From assembly GCF_000020125.1 (NCBI RefSeq), contig NC_010681.1:248001-312000 (forward strand): 64,000 nucleotides of DNA, given 5' to 3'. The stretch is from Paraburkholderia phytofirmans PsJN. Lineage in GTDB: Bacteria; Pseudomonadota; Gammaproteobacteria; Burkholderiales; Burkholderiaceae. The notes under the pieces were generated by a model. The model saw only the letters and a program-made list of their open reading frames with translations, searched no databases and had not been told where the DNA came from. How positions within the stretch are numbered: the first letter of the stretch is position 1; each line of letters opens with the position of its first letter. The position numbers and the translations under genes were made by a program. Below are positions 1-8,817 of the stretch, one piece after another.

Positions 1-2
1 TC

Positions 3-599
3 GCGCTTAACGCAGCAGTCGAGGCAGCTCGCGCTGGCGAACAGGGGCGAGGGTTTGCCGTCGTGGCCGGCGAGGTACGCACGCTTGCCCAGCGCAGTGC
101 AGCAGCAGCCAGGGAAATCAAGGATCTGATCGGCGAGTCGGTGACTCGCGTCGATACCGGCTCGAAACTCGTTGAGGAAGCCGGGAGCACCATCAACGAA
201 ATCGTCCAGGCGGTGAAGCGCGTGACCGACATCATGAGCGAAATCGCGGCGGCTTCGGAAGAACAGAGCGCCGGTATCGGGCAGGTTAATACGGCGGTTA
301 CCCAGATGGACGAGGTGACCCAGCAGAATGCCGCCCTGGTCGAAGAAGCGTCGGCAGCAGCGCAGTCGATGGCCCAGCAGGCCCAGGCGCTACGTCAGGC
401 GGTGGCCGTCTTCAGGATCGCCGATACGCGGCCAGCCGGGTCACGCATAGTCGCCCCAGCGAGTGATCCGCGTCTGTCGTCGCAGACCGTTCGCATGCCT
501 TCCCCTGCAACGTCAACCAGGACGACGCCATTCGCGACCGCCGGCGGAGACACCATGATCGCGACGACCTCCCGTGCCGTGGATTGGCAGGAATTCTGA
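3..599 (+). CDS. Methyl-accepting chemotaxis protein, C-terminal part (cut by window edge)
   Basis: The reading frame is open from base 3 and begins inside the highly conserved MCP signalling hairpin ([22 protein letters not shown]), then continues through [19 protein letters not shown] and the second helix. It transmits receptor signals to CheA/CheW in polar arrays at the inner membrane. The periplasmic sensor, membrane segments and HAMP domain lie outside the window, so the ligand cannot be read. The C-terminus carries a disordered linker ending in DWQEF, which resembles the CheR/CheB-tethering pentapeptide found at the end of some receptors. Family assignment is sure; the ligand is unknown. 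Confidence 0.95.
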   Translation, partial: ALNAAVEAARAGEQGRGFAVVAGEVRTLAQRSAAAAREIKDLIGESVTRVDTGSKLVEEAGSTINEIVQAVKRVTDIMSEIAAASEEQSAGIGQVNTAVTQMDEVTQQNAALVEEASAAAQSMAQQAQALRQAVAVFRIADTRPAGSRIVAPASDPRLSSQTVRMPSPATSTRTTPFATAGGDTMIATTSRAVDWQEF

Positions 600-1233
600 T
601 CAAGTCTGGGAACTGGACGCTGCCGCAGCGAGGCGCTGGGCAAGATGGTTGCACCGCGAGCGCCGACACGGCGTTCCTGTCTGCGTCGAGGCTGGGGTGC
701 CGCTTCAGATTTTGGACGCGCCGGGCCGGTGCCGCAAAACCTATCAACCGGTTTTCCTGTTTGCACCAGAACAAGTCGAAGTGGGCTTTCGGACCTCTTT
801 ACGCGGGCGTCAGCGTGACGCAGCCTGAGCAAACGCACGACGCGCGACAGACCTTGCACCTGCTTGTTTAGCGTCGCGAAGGCTGCGGTCGACTGCTCCC
901 CATGGGCGCGAGCCCTCTCAGCGGTGGATCCCGGTCGAGATTCGTCGGAAAGGAAAAGCCTTTGGCACAGGCGGCAATGACTGCATCGACCTCAGCTGCA
1001 TTCAGCCTTCCGCTTCACAGGTAGTCCAAGAGTACCGGATAGACGGCCTTGCACAGCAGACGAACTTTCACACACTGTTGCCGTTCGTTGCGTCGTTCTC
1101 CATCGCGATCACTTGTGCTTCACATTCGCAGCCTCTTTTCGCTTTTAGTGTAAAGGGTTTCAAGAGATCGGTACCCCACAGGCGGCTTTTGATCGCGTGG
1201 TATCGTCGCATTTCCAGTTGAACGACGAAGCCA
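600..1233. other. Intergenic stretch, no gene recognised
   Basis: About 630 bases between the chemotaxis receptor and the GGDEF gene. Short open frames exist on both strands but none has a recognisable protein or a convincing ribosome binding site. I see no clear hairpin terminator. Confidence 0.5.
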
Positions 1234-2412
1234 ATGATCACAATTGACCCCCGCACTGTCATATTGCTGACGTCTGTCATGTCAGCAATCATGTCATCCG
1301 TGTTGTTTTCGGTGTATCGGGATTTACATTCGAATATCAACGGTATTGGCCGGTGGGCATTGGGGTCTCTGATACTTGCCGTAACGGCGGTCCTGTTCGG
1401 ATTACGTGAGGTGATACCTGACTGGCTGTCAGTGATCGTGGCAAATGCCGGTCTGCTGTGTGGTGTCGGTTTGTGGCTAGTCGGCACCCAGTTGTTTTAC
1501 GGACGCAAGCCCTCCTGGGCCAGCGTGAGTGCGGCAACGATCCTGACAATGGCGTGCGTCAGCTGGTGGCTGCTTGTGGAACCCGCCTATACGCTCAGGC
1601 TCACGTCGATCACAGGCTGTTTGCTGGGTCTCTATGGTGTTCAGCTCCTGCTCGTAGTTCGCTACGGCGTGAGGCATTCCAGTACATATTTTCTGGCATT
1701 CGTGCTGCTGCTTCAGATTGTCGTGCTGCTGATTCGCGGCGTGACCAGCCTGTTACCCACTCTCGTCCAGAGCAACTTCCTTTCGCCGGATCTGATTCAG
1801 GCCATTTATTTCGCAACCTACAGTTTCGTGACTTTGCTGCTCGCGCTGGGGTTTGTCATGGTGGCAACTCACAGATTGAATATGGAATTGAAGTGGTATG
1901 CAACCCGGGATCCACTCACCGGCGTTTTTAACCGACGTGCATTCGCCGAGATTTACCAACGCGAATATCAGGTGGCACAGCGAACGGGCGGCACATTAGC
2001 ATTGTTGATTGTGGATCTGGATCACTTCAAGGCAATCAACGATAAATATGGTCATGACGTTGGCGACAAGGTGCTGGTTGATTTTTGCCGGCGCGCAAAT
2101 GCCGTCCTGGTCAACGGTACTTCCATGGCCCGTCTGGGTGGGGAGGAGTTCGCGGTCCTGCTTCGCGGGGTGAGTCTGGAAGATGCGTCTGCCCAGGCTG
2201 AAAGAATTCGCTTGTCCCTGTTGCAGGATGGAGATAACGAACTACCTGGCTATACATGCAGTGTGGGTGTTGCTACTACAGCGAAAGACGGGAGTGCGCT
2301 GGAGCAATTGCTTCGGGTGGCCGACGACGCGTTATATCATGCCAAGCGCGAAGGGCGAAACCGCGTGGAATCCATGAAGACTTCGTTTGAGATCAGATCA
2401 GCACCGGAATGA
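1234..2412 (+). CDS. Membrane-anchored diguanylate cyclase (GGDEF)
   Basis: 392 residues. Residues about 1-215 hold roughly seven hydrophobic membrane spans of an unassigned MASE-like sensor. A GGDEF domain follows from RDPLTGVFNRRAF (about residue 225) to the end. The active-site loop reads GGEEF (in MARLGGEEFAVLLRG), the catalytically competent form, so the protein should make cyclic di-GMP from two GTP at the inner membrane. The upstream RxxD of the product-inhibition site is not evident. There is no EAL domain. The start is the first ATG of the frame; its ribosome site is weak. The stimulus is unknown. Confidence 0.92.
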   Translation: MITIDPRTVILLTSVMSAIMSSVLFSVYRDLHSNINGIGRWALGSLILAVTAVLFGLREVIPDWLSVIVANAGLLCGVGLWLVGTQLFYGRKPSWASVSAATILTMACVSWWLLVEPAYTLRLTSITGCLLGLYGVQLLLVVRYGVRHSSTYFLAFVLLLQIVVLLIRGVTSLLPTLVQSNFLSPDLIQAIYFATYSFVTLLLALGFVMVATHRLNMELKWYATRDPLTGVFNRRAFAEIYQREYQVAQRTGGTLALLIVDLDHFKAINDKYGHDVGDKVLVDFCRRANAVLVNGTSMARLGGEEFAVLLRGVSLEDASAQAERIRLSLLQDGDNELPGYTCSVGVATTAKDGSALEQLLRVADDALYHAKREGRNRVESMKTSFEIRSAPE

Positions 2413-3059
2413 ACGGGATCTGCCCGGCTGCCGTCGATTGACAGTTGCCAGTCCGACGACAACGGGGTGCTGCGCGCGTCGCCGTTTGTCGTATCGCCCG
2501 GATGCACATTGCGTTTGCCGGGAAACACGAGCGTTCCCTTCGATTCCCGATTGTGCGACCCATGAAAAAACCCGACCCGGAAAGGTCGTCTTGGGCCATC
2601 CGTTCCAGCTATCCGTTCAGGTTGTTCCGGAAAATGCACCGTACTTCCGGCCCGGTGCAGGCGAGTGCATCAAGACAGCAATGTATGAAATGCCTTCGTC
2701 AGGCCAGAGAACGTTGCGCTGTATTTCTCATATGGCCTGTTTTTGCAAGTAGGGCGAGCACCGCCCTCGCCACCGCGATCTCGAATGTCAACGTATCCGA
2801 CCTGATTGGTAACGCGGCAGACGGGCTGTTTATCGACGATGGATCAAGCTCATATCCGCGGGCTGGTTACCGCATTTCATCTTTCCGTCACGGGGCTACC
2901 TCGCTCTTAACCACGGAGATCACGCAGTCGCGTGCTCACAAAAAAATCTCGAGGATTCCCCTCATCGCGCCCGATGCCGCGTTACCGATCAGGTGGAAGT
3001 TAAAGGTTTTGCGATAGCGGCTCCTGTCTAAAATCTCCGGGCAAGATTTAACGGCGTGC
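2413..3059. other. Non-coding stretch between GGDEF gene and IS110 transposase
   Basis: No recognisable gene. Open frames on both strands look like shadows. The right part probably includes the distal end of the IS110 element, but I cannot place an exact boundary because IS110 elements often lack clear terminal repeats. Confidence 0.4.
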
Positions 3060-4160
3060 TCAGGCTGGCTGCAGTCGTGTCCCGATGTCCCAGATGAAGC
3101 CACATAGTTCGCGCGCGATTGCCGCACACGTCTTGTTCTGGTGAAGACCTCGTGAGCGAAGCCGGCGAAATCTGTGGCAGAGCCGAACCTGCGCTTTCCA
3201 GGCGATGTCGATGATATGTCGAGGTTGTCCTTCCAGTCGGGGCTGTAGTGACTCACCGATTCTCGCCGGCAACCGATAGTTCCACGCCGCCTCGACAAGT
3301 ATCCTGCGCACGTGCCTGTTGCCCGTCCTGGTCAGACGGCCTCGTTGCTTTGAATTCCCGCTGGAGTGTTCCGACGGCACAAGTCCCAGGTAGCCCATGA
3401 ATTCGCGTGGATGCGGGAAACGCCGTAAGTCGCCAAGTTCCGCGACAATGGTCAACGCGGAGATGATGTCAATGCTGCGCAGGGTCATCAGGCCTTTGAC
3501 CACTGGCAACCATCGCCAGGTTTCGGCATGGGCGCGCAGCGACTGCGTGAGGCGCTCGACGAGTTCGGTGGCGAACCGCACCGCCATCCGGTACTCGGTG
3601 AAGACGATATGCTGGGCGGGCTCTTCGAATTTTATCTTCGAGAGGAAGAGTTCATGCTTCGGTCCCCACCGCGTGCCGGTGTAGGCATGACCATGACGAA
3701 GCAGAAAGGATTTGAGCCTCTGTCGCATTCTGCGCTGGTCATTCACAGCATCCTCCCGAGCGCGCACCAGGTCGCGGATGGCCTCGTCCGCCGGCTCGGG
3801 AATTGCAACTGGCACCAGCTCGCCGGCCCGATGGAGTCTTGCCAGCAGTAATGCGTCGCGACGGTCCGTCTTGATTCTGTCGGCAGGCCGCCGGGCGACG
3901 CGCGATGGCGCAACCACTTCACAGCGATAGCCCTGTTCGCGCAGCGCCCGCACGAGCCCATACCCGCAGGGGCCCGCTTCGTGACAGACACTGAGCTCGG
4001 CTGGCTTGCCCAGCTTCGAGAGTGCCTTCGTCAGGGAAATCACGCTGTAGCGGGTCGTCCCGACAAATTGAGGATCGTCCCGCAAGTGCGCCCGGGCGAA
4101 TGCGATTGCGATGGAGTCTTTATGCACATCGAGCCCAACGTAAAACTTGACCTCATCCAT
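3060..4160 (-). mobile_element. IS110-family transposase
   Basis: 366 residues, the usual IS110 length. The N-terminal DEDD (RuvC-like) domain starts with YVGLDVHKDSIAIA (first catalytic Asp) and includes CHEAGPCGYGL and KTDRRDALLLARL. The C-terminal Transposase_20 domain includes LRSIDIISALTIVAELGDL and PSEHSSGNS, which carries the conserved serine region. The frame is intact, so the element may be active. IS110 elements are known to use a structured bridge RNA from a non-coding end to choose donor and target; the flanks 2413-3059 and 4161-4450 are the places where it could lie, but I cannot identify it by eye. Confidence 0.93.
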
Positions 4161-4453
4161 GACTGTCTCCGCCGTTCAGTGAAGGTCGTCCGATTATCGA
4201 ACGAACGCCAACACAGCGTTTATCTGAAGGCCATCATGTCTTAAAGCAGACTTAAATTGCCGCTCCTGCCAGGCCGCCCGGTTCAGCGGCACCAAACGGC
4301 TGTCCTATACGTGCCAGCCCGCATTACGCCGATGTGCAGGAAACACGGGATTCGTGGATGGGTCCGGGGATGTCCGGCGTAACACGATAACTGCCGCACG
4401 ACGTTGCCGAGGTCAGCGTGTCAAGTCGCGCTTATGCTTTCGCGATCTGTGAT

Positions 4454-4915
4454 TCAACCGGGTGGGGGCGGCAGCGGTGAGGGTGTAGTGCTACCAATGA
4501 AGCGCATCAGTTCATCCTCTGCTGTGATGATGACGTGTGCGGGGGCATCGGCCAGTTGCCGGTCGTGCAAGGTCAGGAGTTCCGCGAAGCGAGGATAGGC
4601 GGCGTCATCGAGGCGCCACGTACCGGTTTCCAGGCCTCGCCTGTTTACACACTCCATCGCGTCTTCGGCTTCGTGGAAGCGTTCGACGGGCTGCGTACCA
4701 TACCCTTTGTGTTGCAGGAGGTACGCGATATACATGACGCTTGCCAGTTCGACCAGGTGTTCGGCGTTGCCAAACCCGACACGCACGATGGTGAGACACG
4801 CGTGAAACTTCAGCGAGCACATGCTGGTTGCGCTGGCAGGCAACGGGAGCAGCGTGGCACGCGAATGGCGCGGCTTCCGCGATTGACGGGAGGACGGATG
4901 GCGAGAGCGGGACAT
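4454..4915 (-). CDS. Conserved hypothetical plasmid/accessory protein
   Basis: 153 residues with an Arg-rich N-terminus followed by LPLPASATSMCSLKFHACL, then a helical core (HLVELASVMYIAYLLQHKGYG, ELLTLHDRQLADAP) and a proline-rich tail. I recall the general layout (basic tail, then a start of the type LPLP..A..MLSLKFHLAL) from small hypothetical proteins in Burkholderia accessory regions, but cannot give a function. An alternative start is the internal Met at about 4822. The frame is long for its GC content and the composition looks protein-like. Confidence 0.55.
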   Translation of the reverse strand: MSRSRHPSSRQSRKPRHSRATLLPLPASATSMCSLKFHACLTIVRVGFGNAEHLVELASVMYIAYLLQHKGYGTQPVERFHEAEDAMECVNRRGLETGTWRLDDAAYPRFAELLTLHDRQLADAPAHVIITAEDELMRFIGSTTPSPLPPPPG

Positions 4916-5270
4916 GCGGAGCTACGTACGGGATGTGCGACAGATAGTGCAAAAAGGGGCGGCACGGATCCAGATTGCTGCTGCGAAGACGGTAAAATTC
5001 ACGGCGGGCAAGGCGTTCAGGGATGCGGTCAACGCCAGCAAGTGGTAGATCACCTGTCCCACAACTCGACCTCAAGCTGAATCTACCGCGACACGCTCTA
5101 CGCACCGCCTCGAAACCCGCCGCGGCCGAACGCGGCGTCCTCACTCGCCGGAAAAATGCGCACACCGCATACCCCTGTCATGGCGGGCTGCGATGCAAGC
5201 GCCGAAGAGGTAACGGCGCTTCGCGTCGCATTCGTCGGTTGCCTGTTTCCGGGCCGGGCCCGGCATAGCA
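4916..5270. other. Non-coding stretch before phased array
   Basis: No gene recognised. Several overlapping short frames on both strands look random. The TGCG motif array begins at its right edge. Confidence 0.4.
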
Positions 5271-5273
5271 TTG

Positions 5274-6002
5274 TGCGTTATTGCGCGCATGGCGCCCAAA
5301 ACCGGCGGTAGCCTATCCTGCAATACCGTGTTTTCCGTGCGTTTTTTGTCGCGCGGCGTAAACGTTTTGCGCAGAGGTTTCCGTCACGGCGTAAACCTCT
5401 GTTCAGGCCCCGAAGTATCGCGTGCGAACCGTGTGCGAAGGCCATGCGAAACCGCTGCGCAGAGGTCTCCCTTCAGGCGCAAACGAAATGCGTATGCCGG
5501 TGCGCAAACGGATGCGCTTCCCGTGCGCAGTACTTTCGCGTTTATCGGTCCATTCCGTGCGCATGGCATGCCCACGATTGTGCGTATGTCGTCTTGCTAA
5601 ACGCACGTGTGACGTGTGCAGAAGTGGCGCGATACCGGGTGCAGGTCTGGCGTTGCTGCGTCGCACGCCGTGCACAGCTCGGGTGTTATCGATGTCCAAT
5701 GCGTGGCGTTGCCACATTCGCTGCTCTTGCGCTGTCGATGATCATCCGCTGCGTAGCGATGATCAAGGTCCGTGCGTAACGTGAGGCGGCAACGTGCGAA
5801 CCCGGTGCGTGGCGCGAGTGAATATCAATGCGTAACCGCGCGTCAACGGCGGATATGTCGCGTGTGTACGACAGGCGTTAAAAAGTGCGTTGTGCTCATC
5901 GCTTCCCATCGCATCCCATGCGTTCCCGTACGCGTTTGCCGTGCGAAAACAGGTGGTTGACGGTTGCGTTTGCTGTGCGCAGGATGGTGACAGGTCCGTG
6001 CG
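5274..6002. repeat. Helically phased array of TGCG motifs (possible origin of transfer or centromere)
   Basis: The plus strand carries 28 copies of TGCG in about 730 bases. Starts include 5423, 5434, 5445, 5456 (exactly 11 apart), 5489, 5501, 5513, 5524, then 5750, 5773, 5795, 5806, 5829 and 5919, 5942, 5965, 5976, 5999. Most gaps are 11-12, 22-23, 33-34 or 55-57 bases, that is multiples of about one helical turn, so the motifs face one side of the DNA. The better copies extend to CGTGCGAAC or CGTGCGTAAC. No protein is recognised here. The array ends directly upstream of a traK/stbA-like DNA-binding gene, the place where IncP oriT or IncW stb repeats sit in known plasmids. Binding by that protein is my inference. 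Confidence 0.7.
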
Positions 6003-6040
6003 TTAACGGCGCGCAGGAAGGTGTGCACGGGAGGGTGACA

Positions 6041-6490
6041 ATGCCTGTCGCGAGGGTCTATGCGAAGTCGCAATGGGAAGCGTTTGCCCGTGCGCTTGAT
6101 GCGCTGCCCGAGAGGCCGGATGCGGAACGCGGCGTCACGGTGCGCGATGCGATGAAAGACATGCGCGCGCGTGTACGCGCGGCGCAGGCAAAAGGCTATA
6201 CGCTGGAGCAGATCGCGGAACAGGCGAAGTCGCACGGGATCGACATCACGGCGGGTGCGATCCGCTACGGGTTGCGCGCAGCCGGGAAGGGCGGCGGCGC
6301 GAGCGGTGCGCGCGCGGCGTCAGGCGCGAGAGTAGCGGCACAGCCGGACAGAGCGGAAACGCGTGCGCCAGACAGTTCGCCGCGCCAGAAACAGGTCCGC
6401 AAGGATGGGGGAAAGACCGTAACCGGACAACTCATGCCGGTGCAGGGCACGCTCGGATTTGCAATCCGGCCCGACACCGAGGACCTGTAG
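6041..6490 (+). CDS. Small DNA-binding protein, TraK/StbA-like position
   Basis: 149 residues. The start is the ATG preceded by GGGAGGGTGACA, a strong ribosome site; longer frames upstream run into the repeat array. Residues about 30-80 are helical and contain GYTLEQIAEQAKSHGIDIT followed by AIRYGLR, which reads as a helix-turn-helix of the kind seen in small plasmid relaxosome/stability proteins. The tail is Gly/Ala/Arg-rich, then ends in a short ordered patch (VQGTLGFAIRPDTEDL). It is first in a tight three-gene operon (10-base gap to the ATPase). I infer that it binds the phased TGCG array just upstream; the family assignment is tentative. Confidence 0.65.
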   Translation: MPVARVYAKSQWEAFARALDALPERPDAERGVTVRDAMKDMRARVRAAQAKGYTLEQIAEQAKSHGIDITAGAIRYGLRAAGKGGGASGARAASGARVAAQPDRAETRAPDSSPRQKQVRKDGGKTVTGQLMPVQGTLGFAIRPDTEDL

Positions 6491-6499
6491 GGAGTCGCA

Positions 6500-7204
6500 A
6501 TGGACAGGACAGTCGACACGGCAGTCAATCCCATCTATCTCGTCGGCGGTGGCAAGGGCGGCGTCGGCAAGAGCGTGGTCGCACTCGCGCTGGTGGATCA
6601 CCTGCAACGCCGGGGCGTGAATACCGTCCTCGTGGAAAACGACACGTCGAACCCGGACGTGATGCGCGCAGTACACGACGAGATTGCGTGCGCATCGTTC
6701 GATCTGGACACGGCGGGCGGCTGGATCGACATGGTGAACTACTGCGACGGGCATCGCGATGCGGTCGTGGTGGTCAGCACGGCGGCGCGCAACCAGGATG
6801 GCGTCACGCGCTACGGCGCGACACTGGGCAGCACGCTTGATGAACTGGGACGGCGGCTCGTCGTGTTCTGGGTCATCAACCGGCAGCGCGACAGTCTCGA
6901 ACTGCTGCGACAGTTCAGCGACACGTTCCCGGACGCGACGGTGCATGTCGTGCGCAATGGTTACTACGGTACGCCTGAACGGTTCGTGCTGTATCAGGAT
7001 TCGAAGCTGCGCAAAAGCATCGAGGCGAAAGGCCGGTCGCTGGATTTTCCCGAACTCGCGGACCGCGTGGCCGATGATCTGCGCAGCCAGCGGCTGTCGG
7101 TACGCAAGGCGGTCGAAACCCTGCCCATCGGACAGCGCGCTGAATTGCTGCGCTGGCGGGCATGCTACGACGCGATGTTCGCGCAGGTGACAGGCGATGC
7201 GTGA
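6500..7204 (+). CDS. ParA-like ATPase of TraL/StbB type
   Basis: 234 residues. The N-terminus holds a deviant Walker A motif, VGGGKGGVGKSVVALAL, typical of ParA/MinD-family ATPases that work as dimers on DNA or protein scaffolds. The later segments VVVVSTAARNQDG and VVFWVINRQRDS match the order of the Walker B and specificity regions. The length and lack of an N-terminal HTH fit the short StbB/TraL branch rather than ParA of chromosome partition. It sits between a small DNA-binding protein and a membrane-anchored protein, as in the IncP traKLM or IncW stb modules that link plasmid DNA to transfer or segregation. Start ATG follows AGGGAGTCGCA. Confidence 0.85.
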   Translation: MDRTVDTAVNPIYLVGGGKGGVGKSVVALALVDHLQRRGVNTVLVENDTSNPDVMRAVHDEIACASFDLDTAGGWIDMVNYCDGHRDAVVVVSTAARNQDGVTRYGATLGSTLDELGRRLVVFWVINRQRDSLELLRQFSDTFPDATVHVVRNGYYGTPERFVLYQDSKLRKSIEAKGRSLDFPELADRVADDLRSQRLSVRKAVETLPIGQRAELLRWRACYDAMFAQVTGDA

Positions 7205-7916
7205 GCGGCGTTCGCGTCGTGCGCGCCCGGCGGATCCGCTCGCCCGGCTTTTCCTCGAAGTGAGCGGCACACCGCCGGATGACGCAAGCCTGCTGCGCAT
7301 GCGCCGCGTGTCGGCGGCGCTGAACCTGCGGGACAACGATGCCCTGTGGTCGGTGCTGGCGGTGCTCGAATACTACGTGCGTCTCTACGAGGCGATGCCG
7401 GAGCGCATCCGTCAGGCGGGTGCAGGCGGCGTCGATGCCGCGCGAGCCGAAGCGTACGCGGCAACGCAGGCATTGATGGTGCAGCACCGCGAGGCGCTGG
7501 CACGCTGCAAGGAAACAATCACGCTGGCGGAGAGGATGACCGCCGAGCACGAGGCGCGCTATCAGGCGGCGCTGGCAGTCATGAACGACGAGGCGCTCGC
7601 CGTGCTCACGCAGCGCGCGGCGAACCGGATCGCGCGCGTTGCCGGAAACCGGATCGTGGGCGCAGCGACAGTTTCGGCTCGTGAGCAGCGGCAACGGCTC
7701 GACGCGGCACTCGCGTCATTCGAGCGGGTCGCCATGCGACGCTTCGTCAGGGCGTGCTACGGTCTGGTGGCGGGCGGTCTGGTCGTCGTACTGCTGGCGA
7801 CGGGCGCGGGCGGCGTGGGTGGCTGGTGGGCTGGCATTCATTGGGCTCAGGCAGACGGGTCGCCGCCTGCGCGGGCGGGCGACACCTCGCCGGTGCCGCG
7901 CGCCACCAGGCGGTAA
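7197..7916 (+). CDS. Third gene of the traKLM/stb-like operon, membrane-anchored
   Basis: 239 residues overlapping the ATPase gene by 8 bases, so probably translationally coupled. The middle (about residues 85-185) is a long Ala/Arg/Glu-rich helical, coiled-coil-like region. It is followed by a single membrane span near residues 185-210 (LVAGGLVVVLLATGAGGVGG) and a short proline-rich tail. The arrangement suggests an anchor for the DNA-binding protein/ATPase complex. I do not recognise a named domain; the role is inferred from operon position only. Confidence 0.75.
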   Translation: MRERRSRRARPADPLARLFLEVSGTPPDDASLLRMRRVSAALNLRDNDALWSVLAVLEYYVRLYEAMPERIRQAGAGGVDAARAEAYAATQALMVQHREALARCKETITLAERMTAEHEARYQAALAVMNDEALAVLTQRAANRIARVAGNRIVGAATVSAREQRQRLDAALASFERVAMRRFVRACYGLVAGGLVVVLLATGAGGVGGWWAGIHWAQADGSPPARAGDTSPVPRATRR

Positions 7917-8030
7917 TGATTCACGAAGCCCGGACAGTGCAGGCCGTACGGGACACCCGTTGGCGCGAGTCCATCGCCTGCCTGTCGCGCGACAGATGCC
8001 CCGACCCGAACCGGCAGGCTGCGGTTGGGT

Positions 8031-8288
8031 TCATGCTGCACCGTCTTGCCGTGCCGCCTCTTTCCCGGCGGCGGCCCCGGCCAGCCAGACCGCTTCGAGT
8101 GCGGCCTTGATGGACCAGACGGCGGTGTCATGGAAGTCGAGCCGGTCTGCGTAGCGGGTTTCGAGGGTTTCGATGCCGAGCGTGGTCCTGGCGATTTCAG
8201 CGATCTGCCGTCTTGCGGCGGCTGGCAGGTCGGGCATGCTCACGATGATCTCCCGGTTGCGTTTGAAAGACGGTTGCGACGACATCAT
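8031..8288 (-). CDS. Small plasmid backbone protein, DUF6900-like
   Basis: 85 residues. The central part, RRQIAEIARTTLGIETLETR followed by DRLDFHDTAVWSI, matches my memory of the DUF6900 pattern (helix, LGIETLETRxxDxLDFHxxAV, helix). Such small proteins are common next to ParB-like and DUF932 genes on proteobacterial plasmids. Function unknown. An internal Met (MPDLPAAARR) is an alternative start. Confidence 0.7.
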   Translation of the reverse strand: MMSSQPSFKRNREIIVSMPDLPAAARRQIAEIARTTLGIETLETRYADRLDFHDTAVWSIKAALEAVWLAGAAAGKEAARQDGAA

Positions 8289-8432
8289 TCACGCGCGGTT
8301 GCGCGGGAACATCAAGCGTTTTTGTCCGTGCGGCGAGCCGTCAGGCCGTTGGGAAGCCGAAGGCCGCGCCTGTGGGCGGCAGGCGCGCGGCGGGCTGCGA
8401 AAGGCAGACGGCTCGCCGTCAGCCCGCGCGGC

Positions 8433-8678
8433 TCAGACTTCGTCGGTTTCACCCTGCATGAAAGCGAGGGCATGGCGAAGCGCCCCTGCGGCCGCGTCAT
8501 TGTGGTCAAACGCAATCATCGGAGCGCGATAGCCTTCGTCCTCTGCGCGTGCGATTGCCATGTCGTAATGCCGACCGTGTCCGTATTGCAGGTCAGTGGC
8601 GTGAACGAAGGTCAGATAAAGATCGGGCGAGCCTTGAGCATTGGTCGCGACCACGGTCATGCGGATGCGGTTGAACAT
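8433..8678 (-). CDS. Small hypothetical plasmid protein
   Basis: 81 residues, FNRIRMTVVATNAQGSPDLY at the start, acidic C-terminus. The start codon follows a purine-rich AGGAGCAATATC ribosome site. It lies in the same orientation and short-spaced cluster as the DUF6900-like and ParB-like genes, so it is probably part of the same backbone operon. No function can be assigned. Confidence 0.6.
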   Translation of the reverse strand: MFNRIRMTVVATNAQGSPDLYLTFVHATDLQYGHGRHYDMAIARAEDEGYRAPMIAFDHNDAAAGALRHALAFMQGETDEV

Positions 8679-8817
8679 GATATTGCTCCTGTTGAGGTCA
8701 GGTGCGCAGGTAGCAGGCCGTGACTCGGGGACATGATCCGGGGAGATGACCCAGGGCCGTACCGCCTGTCCTGCCCCATTGCCGGGGCAACGGGGCAGGG
8801 TTCGCAGGTAATTGACG

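Noticed and set aside
2445..3017. 190-codon plus-strand frame before the IS110 gene
   Set aside because: No recognisable domain, Arg/Ser-rich throughout, no ribosome site.
5274..6002. CRISPR array
   Set aside because: The repeated unit is only 4-9 bases, with spacing in multiples of one helical turn and no conserved long repeat or cas genes.
6320..7336. 338-codon minus-strand frame
   Set aside because: Antisense to the clear ParA-like ATPase gene; His/Arg-rich shadow.
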